Part shown: one piece after another, positions 17,575-26,812 of the stretch
Layout of the letters: every line of letters starts with the position of its first letter
Numbering within the stretch: position 1 is the first letter of the stretch
NCBI RefSeq assembly: GCF_029335485.1
Contig: NZ_JARJLM010000385.1
Location: 1 to 40,026, forward strand
From: Cupriavidus basilensis
GTDB taxonomy: Bacteria > Pseudomonadota > Gammaproteobacteria > Burkholderiales > Burkholderiaceae
Direction: 5' to 3'
DNA length: 40,026 nucleotides
Notes under the pieces: model-generated
Seen by the model: the letters and a program-made list of their open reading frames with translations, nothing else
The model's database searches: none
Told to the model about the DNA's origin: nothing
Translations under genes and position numbers: made by a program

Positions 17575-18788
17575 TGACCGGCCCTGCATCCGCGCGAGCG
17601 CGCTTGATTATCCTGCTTAATCTCCTGATCCTGCTCAGCGCAATACCTCTCGATGTCATGCTGCCGTCGTTTCCTGATTTGGCTGGCCATTTCAGAACCG
17701 GCACGACCGATATAGCATTATCCATTAGCGTTTTTGCAGTAGGTTTCTCCGTAGCTCAACTATTTGTCGGGCCACTCTCCGATCGCTACGGACGAAGGAG
17801 GCTGCTATTGATTGGATTGCTGCTTGCACTCGCCGGTGCGCTTGGCTGTATATTTTCGACCCGTTACAGTAGCTTTATTGCCTGTCGCATCTTGCAGTCG
17901 ATTGGCTGCGCTTGTTTTCTGCTTGCCCAGGCCATCGTGCAGGATGTCTTCAAAGGGAGCGAAGGCATCAACATACGAATCCTCACCACAACGCTCAGCG
18001 GCATATATATTGCCTGCTCCCCTTTGCTAGGTTCCGTGCTGCAATCCTCTTCTGGATGGCGCGGGAGTTTCATCCTTTTTTCGGCAATCGCGGCATTCCT
18101 GTTGCTGTACACGCAGACCCGATTCGAGGAGACGGCAGAGAAGCGTCACGGAGGACTTCTATTCTACGGCGGCGAGTATCTGAGAATACTCATGGATAAG
18201 TCCTTCATTCTTTACTCGCTTATCGGAGCTCTATCGTTTTCATGCCACCTTGCCTTCATTATAATCTCACCAGCCATTTTTCTCGACCAGTTGGGACTGG
18301 GAAACTATGAATACTCCCTAGTATTATTGACGTACGGATGCGCCTATATACTCGGCGGCTTGGCGGCAACACGCGTGGCGAAAAAAATATCAACGCATGG
18401 TCAAATAGCACTTGGATTGTTTTTTATGACAATATCAGGCGGGATAATGTGGCTCATGCTCCGGTGGGATACCTCCATTTTCGCAACGGCCCTCTTTCCG
18501 ATGCTGATCTGTACGGCAGGAACTGTGCTTGTCCGGCCTGCAACGGCTAGCGAAGCGATGTCTTTATTCGATGAAATCGCCGGGACGGCGGCGGCGGCCG
18601 GTAGCACGATCCGGTTTGCCACTGCCGGAGTCATGAGCGGTATTGTGAGCAAGATCAGCGCCGATATCCCACTTAATCTTTCATGGATCATCATCTTTGC
18701 GAGTGCGGCGAGCCTGCTTCTCTTTCACCAACTCAGCGGAATGAAAACCACGAGGGACTCGCAAGCGCGAGCCGCGGGCAATGATTGA
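17571..18788 (+). CDS. MFS exporter, Bcr/CflA-like
   Basis: This 405-residue inner-membrane protein has about twelve hydrophobic segments. Motif A of the major facilitator drug:proton antiporters is present after the second helix (GPLSDRYGRRR, 67-77), and the first helix carries the DVMLPSFP block typical of Bcr/CflA transporters. Members export drugs and small metabolites, so in this operon it most simply exports the pathway product. The ATG at 17571 overlaps the previous stop by four bases; an ATG one codon later is equally possible. Codon use is A+T-biased like the rest of the island. The 3' end overlaps the acetyltransferase gene by eight bases. Confidence 0.9.
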   Translation: MMTGPASARARLIILLNLLILLSAIPLDVMLPSFPDLAGHFRTGTTDIALSISVFAVGFSVAQLFVGPLSDRYGRRRLLLIGLLLALAGALGCIFSTRYSSFIACRILQSIGCACFLLAQAIVQDVFKGSEGINIRILTTTLSGIYIACSPLLGSVLQSSSGWRGSFILFSAIAAFLLLYTQTRFEETAEKRHGGLLFYGGEYLRILMDKSFILYSLIGALSFSCHLAFIIISPAIFLDQLGLGNYEYSLVLLTYGCAYILGGLAATRVAKKISTHGQIALGLFFMTISGGIMWLMLRWDTSIFATALFPMLICTAGTVLVRPATASEAMSLFDEIAGTAAAAGSTIRFATAGVMSGIVSKISADIPLNLSWIIIFASAASLLLFHQLSGMKTTRDSQARAAGND

Positions 18789-19245
18789 GCTTCACGCATT
18801 CACCGAGAAGGAGTTCATTCCCTTCTCCCTACGTTCCGTCAGGGAGTACGCCACGAACATGACGAGAAGTGGAGACTGGGATGCTGCCGCTGCACTCTCC
18901 GATGCAACCGACTTATTCCAACGGCTCTTGCCGGCCGGACTACATACCCCGGGCCACCACTTCTTTGCGATTCGCAACCAGGCCACCAGCGAGTTTCTGG
19001 GGGATGCTTGGATTCTTATGGATAGACTACAGAAATCTGCATTCATATATGACCTCCACATCCTCCCTCATCGTCGAAATCAAGGGCATGCATCGCACGC
19101 CCTGCATGCGATAGAGACCTTCGCGCGGGCACAAGGCCTTTCCGTGATTCAACTTCACGTCTTCGGCCACAATCAGGCAGCTCAAAAGCTCTACGGCAAG
19201 TTGGGCTTCACCGCGAGCCGCATCACGATGGTCAAGAACCTATAA
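18781..19245 (+). CDS. GNAT-family N-acetyltransferase
   Basis: This 154-residue protein has the acetyl-CoA pyrophosphate loop HRRNQGHAS (97-105) on the expected strand-helix junction. The C-terminal HNQAAQKLYGKLGF motif (130-143) of GNAT enzymes follows. The preceding strand (SAFIYDLHILP) is also typical. GNAT enzymes acetylate amines. As the last gene of the island operon it could decorate the product or protect the host by acetylating an intermediate; the sequence does not decide between these. The start lies inside the exporter gene (8-base overlap). It converges with the M55 peptidase gene 79 bases away, and no strong terminator is visible in that gap. Confidence 0.87.
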   Translation: MIELHAFTEKEFIPFSLRSVREYATNMTRSGDWDAAAALSDATDLFQRLLPAGLHTPGHHFFAIRNQATSEFLGDAWILMDRLQKSAFIYDLHILPHRRNQGHASHALHAIETFARAQGLSVIQLHVFGHNQAAQKLYGKLGFTASRITMVKNL

Positions 19246-19324
19246 GCGCGCGAACTTGGCTTGCCGCTGCCAGAATTTCCTGTGCACTCCGGGTGGAAAT
19301 GCTGAGCCTTGGCATTGGCTATAC

Positions 19325-20137
19325 CTACTTCAGCATGAACGACATCGCCGACAGACAGTTCAGCATGCGTACCGCCGCCTGCACCGAGGCGGCGTCGAAC
19401 GCCAGCGTGACGCCGTCCATCCGCTCCAGCGTGGGCCACTGGCAGAACAGATCCGCGAATGCCGGGCTCTGGGTCTGCAGGCGGCAACGGATCGGGCCTT
19501 CCATCTTCAGCGGGCGTCCGTCCGCATTGCGCACCGCCAGTTCGGCGGCGGCGGCAATGGCCTCGCGCGAGGCGCCGGGCGACAGCGTGGTGCCGCTGCC
19601 CTGCCCGCTGGCTTCCTTGGTCTGCACATAGCGCACCCAGGGCAATAGCGGACGGGTCTCCTTCACGAACACGTCGTCGCCGCTGGCCATCAGCACCGGC
19701 ACGCCGAGTTCGCCCGCCAGCGCGCCATACAAACCCGCCTCGCCCAGTTCCTGCCCGTTCAGCCAGATGCGGGCAAAGGCGCCGCTGTTGATGGTGTGGG
19801 CCAGGATGCCGCAGCTTTGCGCGCGGCCGTGGTAGCCGACCATGAAGACGCCGTCGCAGCCCTGCACCCCGGCCATCATGCCGAGGTAGCGCGGCTTGCC
19901 CAGCGCCAGGCTGGCGCGTGCGTCGAGCAGGTCGGGCAGCAGGTTGCGGAAGCCGCCATGCGAGTCGTTGACCAGCACTTCGGTGGCGCCGCCGGCAAAG
20001 GCGCCCTGCACCGCGGCATTGGCCTCAAGCGTCATCCAGGCGCGGGCGCGTTCATATTCGCCGTTGCCGGGGCGCGTCTGCTCGGGATGGAACACGCCGG
20101 CCACGCCTTCGATATCGGTGGAAATCAGGATCTTCAT
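19325..20137 (-). CDS. dppA: M55-family D-aminopeptidase
   Basis: DppA-type enzymes are zinc D-aminopeptidases that release N-terminal D-amino acids from short peptides. The 270-residue protein has the self-compartmentalising family's metal residues at expected positions: Asp8 and Glu10 (STDIEG), His60 (NDSHGG), His103 (GYHGR) and Glu133 (LGEAGLY). His114 (LAHT), seen as an active-site residue in the B. subtilis enzyme, is also present. It is the last gene of the salvage operon, 12 bases after the P1 peptidase gene. Together they should let the cell use D-amino-acid or beta-aminoacyl peptides brought in by the ABC transporter. Confidence 0.92.
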   Translation of the reverse strand: MKILISTDIEGVAGVFHPEQTRPGNGEYERARAWMTLEANAAVQGAFAGGATEVLVNDSHGGFRNLLPDLLDARASLALGKPRYLGMMAGVQGCDGVFMVGYHGRAQSCGILAHTINSGAFARIWLNGQELGEAGLYGALAGELGVPVLMASGDDVFVKETRPLLPWVRYVQTKEASGQGSGTTLSPGASREAIAAAAELAVRNADGRPLKMEGPIRCRLQTQSPAFADLFCQWPTLERMDGVTLAFDAASVQAAVRMLNCLSAMSFMLK

Positions 20138-20149
20138 GGCTTGCGGGAT

Positions 20150-21223
20150 TCAGTTGGTCGGTGCCGGCGCTTGGCGTTGCAGCCATTGCGGCAGTTCTGG
20201 CATCAGCGCGCGCAGCGCGACCCGTTGGTTGCCATCGCGGCCATGCACGGTGTCGGCCTGCCACAGCGCATGCAGGATGGCCTGCTCGACGCTGTCGGCA
20301 GCGGCGTGGAAGAGCGCATCGAGCCGGGTTTCGTGCAGCATGGCCAGCGCCGGCATGGGCGCATCGGCTTGCTGGGGAACGGTGTAGGCGGTGGAAAAAG
20401 CGAGCGCGATATCGCCCGAACCGTGGCCGAACACCGAACCGGTGCGGGCCAGACCCGCGCCGGCGCGCAGGGAGAGACGGCGCAATTGCCGGGCATCGAG
20501 CGGCGCATCGGTGGCCAGGATCATGATGATCGAGCCCTTTTCCGGGCCGGCCTCCACTTGCGCCTGGGCATAGGCCTGGAGCCGCTCGGCCAGCAGGCCG
20601 CCAATGCGCGTGCCGGCCACGGTGAAGGCGGGCATGGTGCCGAAGTTGGCCAGCACCAGCGCACCCACGTGGTACTCCCCCTCCTGGCGCGAAGCGGAAC
20701 CGATGCCGCCCTTCAGCCCGAACGACGACATGCCCCGTCCCGCCCCGACCGCACCCTGCGCGAAATCGACGCCGGCCGCCGCGCAAGCCTGCATATAGTG
20801 CGCTTCCTGGACGGCCATCGCCTGGATGTCGTTGAGATAGCCGTCGTTGCACTCGAACACCAGCGCATTGACCGTGGGCCAGGCCCGGCCGATCTCCGGG
20901 TTGGCGGCGATGGCCTGACGGATCTGCGCTTGCGCAAGCGCGCCCACGGCAAAGGTGTTGCTCAGCGCGATCGGGGTTTCCAGCACGCCGAGCTCTTCCA
21001 CCTGCACCAGGCCCACGCTCTTGCCAAAGCCGTTGAGCACGGTGGCAGCGGCCGGCACCTTGTCGGTAAAGAGGTTGCCGCCGTGCGGCCGCACCACCGT
21101 CACGCCGGTCTGGCAGGCGCCCTCGGCCAGCGTACAGTGACCCACGGTGACGCCAGGCACGTCGGCGATGCTGTTGCGGGCGCCGGCCGGGAGCGCGCCG
21201 ATATGCGGCAATGCCAAAGTCAT
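20150..21223 (-). CDS. P1-family (DmpA-type) N-terminal nucleophile aminopeptidase
   Basis: P1 peptidases (L-aminopeptidase/D-esterase, beta-peptidyl aminopeptidase) cleave themselves and then use the new N-terminal Ser as nucleophile. The 357-residue protein begins with the family's NSIADVPGVTVGHCTL block and contains ALVFECNDGYLND. The GAGRGMSSFGLKGGIGSASR segment follows at about 160-179. The processing site is Gly230-Ser231 in EKGSIIMILATDAPL, so the mature chains would be about 230 and 127 residues. It lacks a signal peptide and is presumably cytosolic. It sits 13 bases after gsiD, which suggests that imported peptides are its substrates. Confidence 0.92.
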   Translation of the reverse strand: MTLALPHIGALPAGARNSIADVPGVTVGHCTLAEGACQTGVTVVRPHGGNLFTDKVPAAATVLNGFGKSVGLVQVEELGVLETPIALSNTFAVGALAQAQIRQAIAANPEIGRAWPTVNALVFECNDGYLNDIQAMAVQEAHYMQACAAAGVDFAQGAVGAGRGMSSFGLKGGIGSASRQEGEYHVGALVLANFGTMPAFTVAGTRIGGLLAERLQAYAQAQVEAGPEKGSIIMILATDAPLDARQLRRLSLRAGAGLARTGSVFGHGSGDIALAFSTAYTVPQQADAPMPALAMLHETRLDALFHAAADSVEQAILHALWQADTVHGRDGNQRVALRALMPELPQWLQRQAPAPTN

Positions 21224-21236
21224 GCCGGCTCCCGTC

Positions 21237-22151
21237 TCAGCGCCGGTCGATCTTGGGATCGAGCGCGTCGCGCAGGCCGTCGCCCAGCAGGTTGAAGGCC
21301 AGCACGGTCAGGAAGATGGCCAGGCTGGGGAAGATCGCCACGTGCGGCGCGGTCACCATGTCGGCCCGCGCCTCGTTGAGCATGGCGCCCCATTCCGGGG
21401 TTGGCGGCTGAGCGCCCAGGCCCAGGAAGGACAAGCTGGCCGCGGTGATGATCGAGGTGCCGATACGCATCGAGAAATACACCACGATGGACGAGATCGT
21501 ACCCGGCAGGATGTGCCGCATCAGGATGGTGAAGTCGGACGCGCCGATGCTGCGCGCGGCTTCCACATAGGTCAGCCGCTTGAGCATCAACGTGTTGCCG
21601 CGCACCAGGCGGGCAAAGGCGGGGATGCTGAACACCGCCACCGCGAAAATCACGTTGGTCATGCCGTTGCCGAGGATGGCGACGATGCCGATCGCCAGCA
21701 GGATGCCGGGAAAAGCGAACAGCACGTCGGACACGCGCGTCACGATGCGGTCCCACCAGCCCTCGTAGTAGCCCGCCAGCAAGCCGAGCACGGTGCCCAC
21801 CACGGCACCGATGATGACCGAGAAGAAACCCGCCGCCAGCGAGATGCGGGTACCCGCAAGAATGCGGCTGAAGATATCGCGCCCGAGCGAATCGACGCCG
21901 AACCAGTGGGCCGCCGAGGGACCGGCGTTGAGGGCGTCGTAGTCGAAGAAATTCTCGGGATCGTAAGGCACCAGGTGCGGGGCGAAGATCGCCACCGCCA
22001 CCAGCAGCAGCACGAACGCGCCGGCGCCCAGCGCCAGGTGCTGCTTGCGGAATTTGCGCCAGAACTCGGTCCAGGGTGTGCGTACGGCTTCTTGCGTGGC
22101 CGCTGCCGGGGCGGCGTTGCCGCCGTCGGCGGGCGTGGATAGCTGGGTCAT
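21237..22151 (-). CDS. gsiD: Peptide/glutathione ABC transporter permease GsiD-like
   Basis: This 304-residue inner-membrane permease of the DppC/OppC/GsiD type has a hydrophilic N-terminus (with Ala-rich residues 8-22), a first membrane segment at about 42-60 and a periplasmic loop with [17 protein letters not shown]. The binding-protein-dependent transport domain contains [22 protein letters not shown], the coupling-helix (EAA) motif. E. coli GsiD has 303 residues. It pairs with GsiC to form the channel. The ATG at 22151 gives MTQLSTPAD; a longer reading frame upstream is a shadow of gsiC. It is eleven bases downstream of gsiC. Confidence 0.92.
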   Translation of the reverse strand: MTQLSTPADGGNAAPAAATQEAVRTPWTEFWRKFRKQHLALGAGAFVLLLVAVAIFAPHLVPYDPENFFDYDALNAGPSAAHWFGVDSLGRDIFSRILAGTRISLAAGFFSVIIGAVVGTVLGLLAGYYEGWWDRIVTRVSDVLFAFPGILLAIGIVAILGNGMTNVIFAVAVFSIPAFARLVRGNTLMLKRLTYVEAARSIGASDFTILMRHILPGTISSIVVYFSMRIGTSIITAASLSFLGLGAQPPTPEWGAMLNEARADMVTAPHVAIFPSLAIFLTVLAFNLLGDGLRDALDPKIDRR

Positions 22152-22162
22152 GCCGGCCTCCC

Positions 22163-23083
22163 TTACTTGTAACGAATGGCGGGGTTGATGACGGTGTACA
22201 GCACGTCGACCACCAGGTTGATCAGGATGAATTCGAGCGAGAACAGCAGCACCTCGGCCTGGATGACCGGATAGTCGCGCATCTCGACGGCATCCACCAG
22301 CAGGCGCCCGAGGCCCGGCCAGTTGAAGACTTTCTCGACCACGATCGAGCCGCCCAGCAGGAAGCCGAACTGCAGCCCCATCATGGTCACCACGGGAATC
22401 ATGGCGTTGCGCAGGCAATGCTTGGCCACCACCAGGAACTCGCCTACGCCCTTGGCGCGCGCGGTGCGCACGAAATCCTCGTTCAGCACTTCGACGAAGG
22501 ACGCGCGGGTGAAGCGGGCCATCACGGCGGCCACCGCGGCGCCCAGCGTGATCGACGGCAATACGTAGTGCCGCCAGGAATCGGCGCCGATCGAGGGCAG
22601 CCAGCCCAGCTGCACCGAGAACACCTCCATCAGCAGCATGCCGAGGGCGAAGGCCGGAAAGGAGATGCCGGACACCGCCAGCGTCATGCCCAGGCGGTCC
22701 GGCCAGCGATTGCGCCATACCGCCGAGCTGATCCCGATCACCATGCCGAAGATCACTGCCCACACCATCGAGGCCAGCGTCAGGTACAGCGTCGGCATGA
22801 AGCGCTCGCCGATTTCCTCGCTGACCGGACGCTTGGTGCGCAGCGAATTGCCGAACTCCCAGCGCACCGCGTTCGAGAAGAAATGCACGAACTGCTCGGG
22901 CAGCGGCTTGTCCAGGCCGAGATCCCGGCGCACCAGGTCCACCGTGGCCTGGTCGGCCTCCTGGCCGGCCGCGAGCCGGGCGGGGTCGCCCGGCAACAGG
23001 TGAACGAACAGGAACACCAGCACTGCCACGATCAGCAATGTGGGGATCACGCCCAGGAATCGTTTTAGAAAGTAATTCAGCAT
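22163..23083 (-). CDS. gsiC: Peptide/glutathione ABC transporter permease GsiC-like
   Basis: At 306 residues it equals E. coli GsiC. It begins [20 protein letters not shown], the standard first helix of DppB-type permeases. The [10 protein letters not shown] and [12 protein letters not shown] segments of the N-terminal periplasmic region follow. The coupling motif is [23 protein letters not shown]. GsiC pairs with GsiD in the membrane. The gene starts 190 bases after gsiB, and that gap contains a large stem-loop that may set transporter stoichiometry. Confidence 0.93.
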   Translation of the reverse strand: MLNYFLKRFLGVIPTLLIVAVLVFLFVHLLPGDPARLAAGQEADQATVDLVRRDLGLDKPLPEQFVHFFSNAVRWEFGNSLRTKRPVSEEIGERFMPTLYLTLASMVWAVIFGMVIGISSAVWRNRWPDRLGMTLAVSGISFPAFALGMLLMEVFSVQLGWLPSIGADSWRHYVLPSITLGAAVAAVMARFTRASFVEVLNEDFVRTARAKGVGEFLVVAKHCLRNAMIPVVTMMGLQFGFLLGGSIVVEKVFNWPGLGRLLVDAVEMRDYPVIQAEVLLFSLEFILINLVVDVLYTVINPAIRYK

Positions 23084-23117
23084 GATGCACCGGATGATTG
23101 AAGACCGTGAAGACCGC

Positions 23118-23158
23118 AGGCCGCCCGCCCTGCCCCCGCAGCCATGGGTGGGCGGCCT
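23118..23158 (-). promoter_or_regulatory. Long intercistronic stem-loop between gsiB and gsiC
   Basis: Thirteen-base arms at 23118-23130 (AGGCCGCCCGCCC) and 23146-23158 pair at 12 of 13 positions around a 15-base loop. It lies 116 bases after the gsiB stop on the transcribed strand. Binding-protein genes often have such a structure after them, giving more binding protein than permease through transcript stabilisation or partial termination. Confidence 0.7.
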
Positions 23159-23273
23159 TGCACGGCTTGCTGCGCTGTACTGCCCTGACCGTTGCGCATT
23201 TCGCGCGACGTCGCGGGCGGTGCGGCCCATACGCAAGGCATGCACCGCGCGAAGCGCCATTGCGCCGTTGTGC

Positions 23274-24818
23274 CTATTGCCTGATGTCGATCTCGTCGAA
23301 GCTGAACGAACCGTCAGGCATCACGTAGGCACCGGTCAGGCGCTTGGCGCGCGCGAACAGCACCTTCTCGGTCACCAGGAATGCCCAGGGCGCGTCCTTC
23401 CAGATATGCTCCTGCGCGTCCTTGTACAGGCGAGCCTTCTCGGCGCGGTCGGTGGTGCGCAGGGCCCCGGCGATATCCGCGTCGACCTGGTCATTCTTGT
23501 AGTAGGCGGTATTCAGCTGCTTGGGCGGCATCGACTCCGAAGCCAGCAGCGGACGCAGTGCCCAGTCGGATTCGCCGGTCGACGACGACCAGCCCGTGTA
23601 ATACATGCGCACGCCGGCATCCTCGGGCTTCTGCACGCTCTCCACCTTCTCCACGCGCTGGCCGGCCTCGAGCGCCTGCACTTGCGCCTTGATGCCCACC
23701 TGCTGCAATTGCTGCTGCACGAACTGGATCAGCTTCTGCGCGGTGGTGTGGTTATAGGCGGACCACAGCGTGGTCTCGAAGCCGTTCGGGTAGCCGGCCT
23801 CCTTCAGCAGCGCGCGCGCCTTGGCCGGGTCATAGGGCCAGGGGCCCAGCTTCTCGGCATAGTCCACGCCGGCCGGCACCACGCCGTCGGAAGGCGTCGC
23901 GTAGCCGGCAAAGGCGACCTTGGCCAGCGCCTCCTTGTTGATGGCGTAGTTGATGGCCTGGCGCACCCTGGGATCGTTGAACGGCTTCACCATGGTGTTC
24001 ATGGTCAGGTAGCGCTGGATGATCGAGGGCGAGGCGATCAGGTCCACCTTGGGGCTGCCCTTGAGCACGGCAGCCTGTTCGAACGGGATGCTGAAGGCGA
24101 AATCCGCCTCGCCGGTCTGCATGATGGCGGCACGGGTATTGTTGTCCACCACCGGCTTCCAGGTGATGGTGTCGATCTTCGGGTAGCCGTGCTTCCAGTA
24201 GCCCGCGAACTTCTTGCCCTTGAGGTAATCGGTCTGCTTCCACTCGACGAACTCGAAGGGACCGGTGCCGACCGGGTGGAAGGCGATGTCCTTGCCGTAC
24301 TTCTGCAGCGCGGCCGGCGAGATCATCACGGCGGACGGGTGGGCCAGCACGTTGATGAACGGCGAGAACGGCTCCTTCAGCGTGATCTTGACTGTGCCGG
24401 CGTCCACCACCTCGGTCTTGGCCACGCGGTTGAACAGCGTGTAGCGCTTGAGCTTGTTGGCGGGATTGGTGACGCGGTCCAGGTTGGCCTTGACGGCGGC
24501 GGCATCGAAGGCGGTGCCGTCGTGGAATTTCACGCCCTTCTTCAGCTTGATGGTGTAGGTCAGGCCGTCCTTGCTGGCTTCATAGCTTTCGGCCAGCACG
24601 TTGACCAGCTTCATGTCCTTGTCGAAGCCGAACAGGCCCTGGTAGAAGGATTTGCTGGCGGCCTGCGTCAGCGTGTCGTTGGCGTCGTATGGATCGAGCG
24701 TGGTAAAGGTGGAATACACCGCCATCACGGCGTCCTTGGCGGCAAAGGCCGGGCCTGCGCCGAGCGCGGCCAGGGCCAGGCCACCCGCGATGAGCCTGGA
24801 AGGGGCGAAACGGATCAT
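23274..24818 (-). CDS. gsiB: Periplasmic peptide/glutathione-binding protein GsiB-like
   Basis: This 514-residue solute-binding protein of the SBP_bac_5 (DppA/OppA/GsiB) family has a Sec signal peptide ([20 protein letters not shown]) with a likely cut after AFA at residue 26. The mature part shows the family landmarks, such as [37 protein letters not shown] and the [17 protein letters not shown] block. E. coli GsiB has 512 residues. It delivers peptides or glutathione to GsiCD. AAGGAG upstream supports the ATG at 24818. Ligand specificity cannot be read from sequence; glutathione, gamma-glutamyl or isoaspartyl peptides are plausible from its neighbours. Confidence 0.92.
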   Translation of the reverse strand: MIRFAPSRLIAGGLALAALGAGPAFAAKDAVMAVYSTFTTLDPYDANDTLTQAASKSFYQGLFGFDKDMKLVNVLAESYEASKDGLTYTIKLKKGVKFHDGTAFDAAAVKANLDRVTNPANKLKRYTLFNRVAKTEVVDAGTVKITLKEPFSPFINVLAHPSAVMISPAALQKYGKDIAFHPVGTGPFEFVEWKQTDYLKGKKFAGYWKHGYPKIDTITWKPVVDNNTRAAIMQTGEADFAFSIPFEQAAVLKGSPKVDLIASPSIIQRYLTMNTMVKPFNDPRVRQAINYAINKEALAKVAFAGYATPSDGVVPAGVDYAEKLGPWPYDPAKARALLKEAGYPNGFETTLWSAYNHTTAQKLIQFVQQQLQQVGIKAQVQALEAGQRVEKVESVQKPEDAGVRMYYTGWSSSTGESDWALRPLLASESMPPKQLNTAYYKNDQVDADIAGALRTTDRAEKARLYKDAQEHIWKDAPWAFLVTEKVLFARAKRLTGAYVMPDGSFSFDEIDIRQ

Positions 24819-24846
24819 GATCGATTCTCCTTGGGGTTGCGTCGGT

Positions 24847-26736
24847 TCAGTAGGCGCCGCCGATGGCGTGCCGTGCTACAAAATGATGGGAAGCCGGGTT
24901 GCCGCCGACCGCTACCAGCGGCTGCACCAGCGGCTCGTCGCCGAGCGCGCGGATCGGGCTGGGCATCTCGTCCGAGAGCGGCTCGCGCTTGAGGTGGCGG
25001 CGGGCCGGATCGGCGATCGGCACCGCCGCCATCAGCTTCCTGGTGTACGGGTGCTGCGGGTTCTCGAAGATGGCGCGGCGCGGGCCGATCTCGACGATCT
25101 GCCCCAGGAACATCACCGCCACGCGATGGCTCACGCGCTCCACCACCGCCATGTCGTGCGAGATGAAGAGGAAGGCGATGCCCATCTCGCGCTGCAGGTC
25201 GAGCATCAGGTTGACGATCTGCGCCTGGATGGAAACGTCCAGCGCGGATACCGATTCGTCGGCCACCACCACCTTCGGGTTCAGTGCCAGCGCGCGTGCG
25301 ATACAGATGCGCTGGCGCTGGCCGCCGGAGAATTCGTGCGGATAGCGCGAAGCATGCGCGGCGGTCAGGCCCACCTTCTCCAGCAGCCAGGCCACACGCT
25401 GCTGGGCCTCCTTGCCGCTGGCCACCTTGTGCACCAGCAGCGGCTCCATGATGGAATAGCCCACCGGCACGCGCGGGTCGAGCGAGGCGAAGGGGTCCTG
25501 GAAGATGAACTGGATATTGCGGCGCAGGGTTTGCAGGGCGCTGCCATGCATCTTGCTGATGTCCTGTCCGTTGAATTCGATGCTGCCGCTCTGGCTATCG
25601 ACCAGGCGCAGCAGCGAGCGGCCGGTGGTGGATTTGCCGCAGCCGGATTCCCCCACCAGCGCCAGCGTCTCGCCCGGGTAGAGATCGAAGCTGACGCGCT
25701 CCACCGCGTGCACGCGGCGCGTCACGCGGCCCAGCAGGCCGCCGGGCACGTCGAAGCGGGTCACCAGGTCGCGCACGCGCAGGATGGGCGTGGCATCCGC
25801 CGGCACCGTGTCCTGGGGCACCGGCGCCACCGGCTCGCCCTGGTCCAGTTGCACCAACGGGAACTTGGCAGGCCAATCGGTGCCGCGCATGGCGCCCAGC
25901 TTGGGCACCGCGGACAACAACGCGCGCGTGTACGGATGCGCGGGCTTGGCGAAGACCTGTTCCGAAGTGCCCTCTTCCACCTTCTCGCCCCGGTACATCA
26001 CCAGCACGCGGTCGGCCACCTCGGCCACCACGCCCATGTCGTGGGTGATGAAGACCACGCCCATGTCCATCTCGGCCTGCAGGTTGCGGATCAGTTGCAG
26101 GATCTCGGCCTGGATGGTCACGTCCAGTGCGGTGGTGGGCTCGTCGGCAACCAGCAGCGCCGGCTTGCACGACAGCGCCATGGCAATCATCACGCGCTGA
26201 CGCATGCCGCCGGAGAGCTGGTGCGGGTAGCGGTCCAGCACGCGGCGCGCCTCCGGGATACGCACGATCTCCAGCATGCGCAGCGCTTCGGCGCGTGCCT
26301 CGGCGCGGTTCTTGCCCTGGTGCAGGCGGATCGACTCGGCAATCTGCTCGCCCACCGGGAACACCGGGTTGAGCGAAGTCATCGGCTCCTGGAAGATCAT
26401 CGCCACGTCGCTGCCGCGCACGCCGCGCATGGTTGCGCCGTCGGCACGGGCCAGGTCGATCACCTGGCCGTTGCGCCGGCGCAAGGCCATGCTGCCGCTG
26501 GCGATCTTGCCGCCGCCATGCTCCACCAGGCGCATCAGCGCCAGCGAGGTCACCGACTTGCCCGAGCCGGACTCGCCCACCACGGCCAGCGTTTCACCAC
26601 GGTCGACGTGGAAGGACAGGTTGCGCACCGCGTCCACCGTGCGCTCCGAGGTGGAGAAACGCACGCTGAGATCGTTGACGGAGACCACGCGTTGCGGTGG
26701 CAGGACGATGGTCGACTTGGAAGAGGATGCAGCCAC
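24847..26736 (-). CDS. gsiA: Dual-domain ABC transporter ATPase GsiA-like
   Basis: GsiA carries both ATP-binding domains of the transporter in one chain. The first domain has Walker A GESGSGKS (54-61), signature LSGGMRQRV and Walker [12 protein letters not shown]. The second has [18 protein letters not shown] and [10 protein letters not shown]. Each half ends with an oligopeptide-type C-terminal extension ([12 protein letters not shown] and [12 protein letters not shown]). The GTG at 26736, with AAGGGGG just upstream, gives 629 residues, close to E. coli GsiA (623). An ATG at 26832 would add 32 unlikely residues and overlap iaaA, so the GTG is preferred. It lies between iaaA and gsiB. Confidence 0.93.
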   Translation of the reverse strand: MAASSSKSTIVLPPQRVVSVNDLSVRFSTSERTVDAVRNLSFHVDRGETLAVVGESGSGKSVTSLALMRLVEHGGGKIASGSMALRRRNGQVIDLARADGATMRGVRGSDVAMIFQEPMTSLNPVFPVGEQIAESIRLHQGKNRAEARAEALRMLEIVRIPEARRVLDRYPHQLSGGMRQRVMIAMALSCKPALLVADEPTTALDVTIQAEILQLIRNLQAEMDMGVVFITHDMGVVAEVADRVLVMYRGEKVEEGTSEQVFAKPAHPYTRALLSAVPKLGAMRGTDWPAKFPLVQLDQGEPVAPVPQDTVPADATPILRVRDLVTRFDVPGGLLGRVTRRVHAVERVSFDLYPGETLALVGESGCGKSTTGRSLLRLVDSQSGSIEFNGQDISKMHGSALQTLRRNIQFIFQDPFASLDPRVPVGYSIMEPLLVHKVASGKEAQQRVAWLLEKVGLTAAHASRYPHEFSGGQRQRICIARALALNPKVVVADESVSALDVSIQAQIVNLMLDLQREMGIAFLFISHDMAVVERVSHRVAVMFLGQIVEIGPRRAIFENPQHPYTRKLMAAVPIADPARRHLKREPLSDEMPSPIRALGDEPLVQPLVAVGGNPASHHFVARHAIGGAY

Positions 26737-26812
26737 TGGGCCCCCTTGGTGCCTAGGTTGATGCTTTGCTTCGATGCTTGCCTGATGCGGTACCGGTGCC
26801 TCGCTCGCGCGC

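Larger units (their letters stand above)
15240..19250 (+). other. Low-G+C biosynthetic island (peptide, SagB-like, AurF-like, MFS, GNAT)
   Basis: By eye this block is much richer in A+T than the flanks and uses codons such as ATA, AGA and AAA that are rare in the neighbouring genes. It contains only five co-directional genes: a 23-residue peptide, an FMN dehydrogenase, a di-iron oxygenase, an exporter and an acetyltransferase. The larger four overlap each other by 4-8 bases. No mobility gene is present, so it looks like a compact cassette acquired by recombination between the unknown gene at 14171-14977 and the 3' end of the peptide-salvage operon. The inferred role is a peptide-templated small-molecule pathway with export. 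Confidence 0.85.

Noticed and set aside
15360-19245. Thiazole/oxazole-modified (TOMM) cluster
   Set aside because: No YcaO cyclodehydratase is present and the peptide lacks Cys and Ser, so azole formation is not supported.
15240-19250. Prophage or integrative element
   Set aside because: No integrase, transposase, phage structural gene, tRNA or attachment repeat is visible.
21237-23090. 617-residue minus-strand frame that appears to fuse the two permeases
   Set aside because: Its first half is gsiC read in the wrong frame; the true gsiD starts at 22151 and gsiC at 23083.
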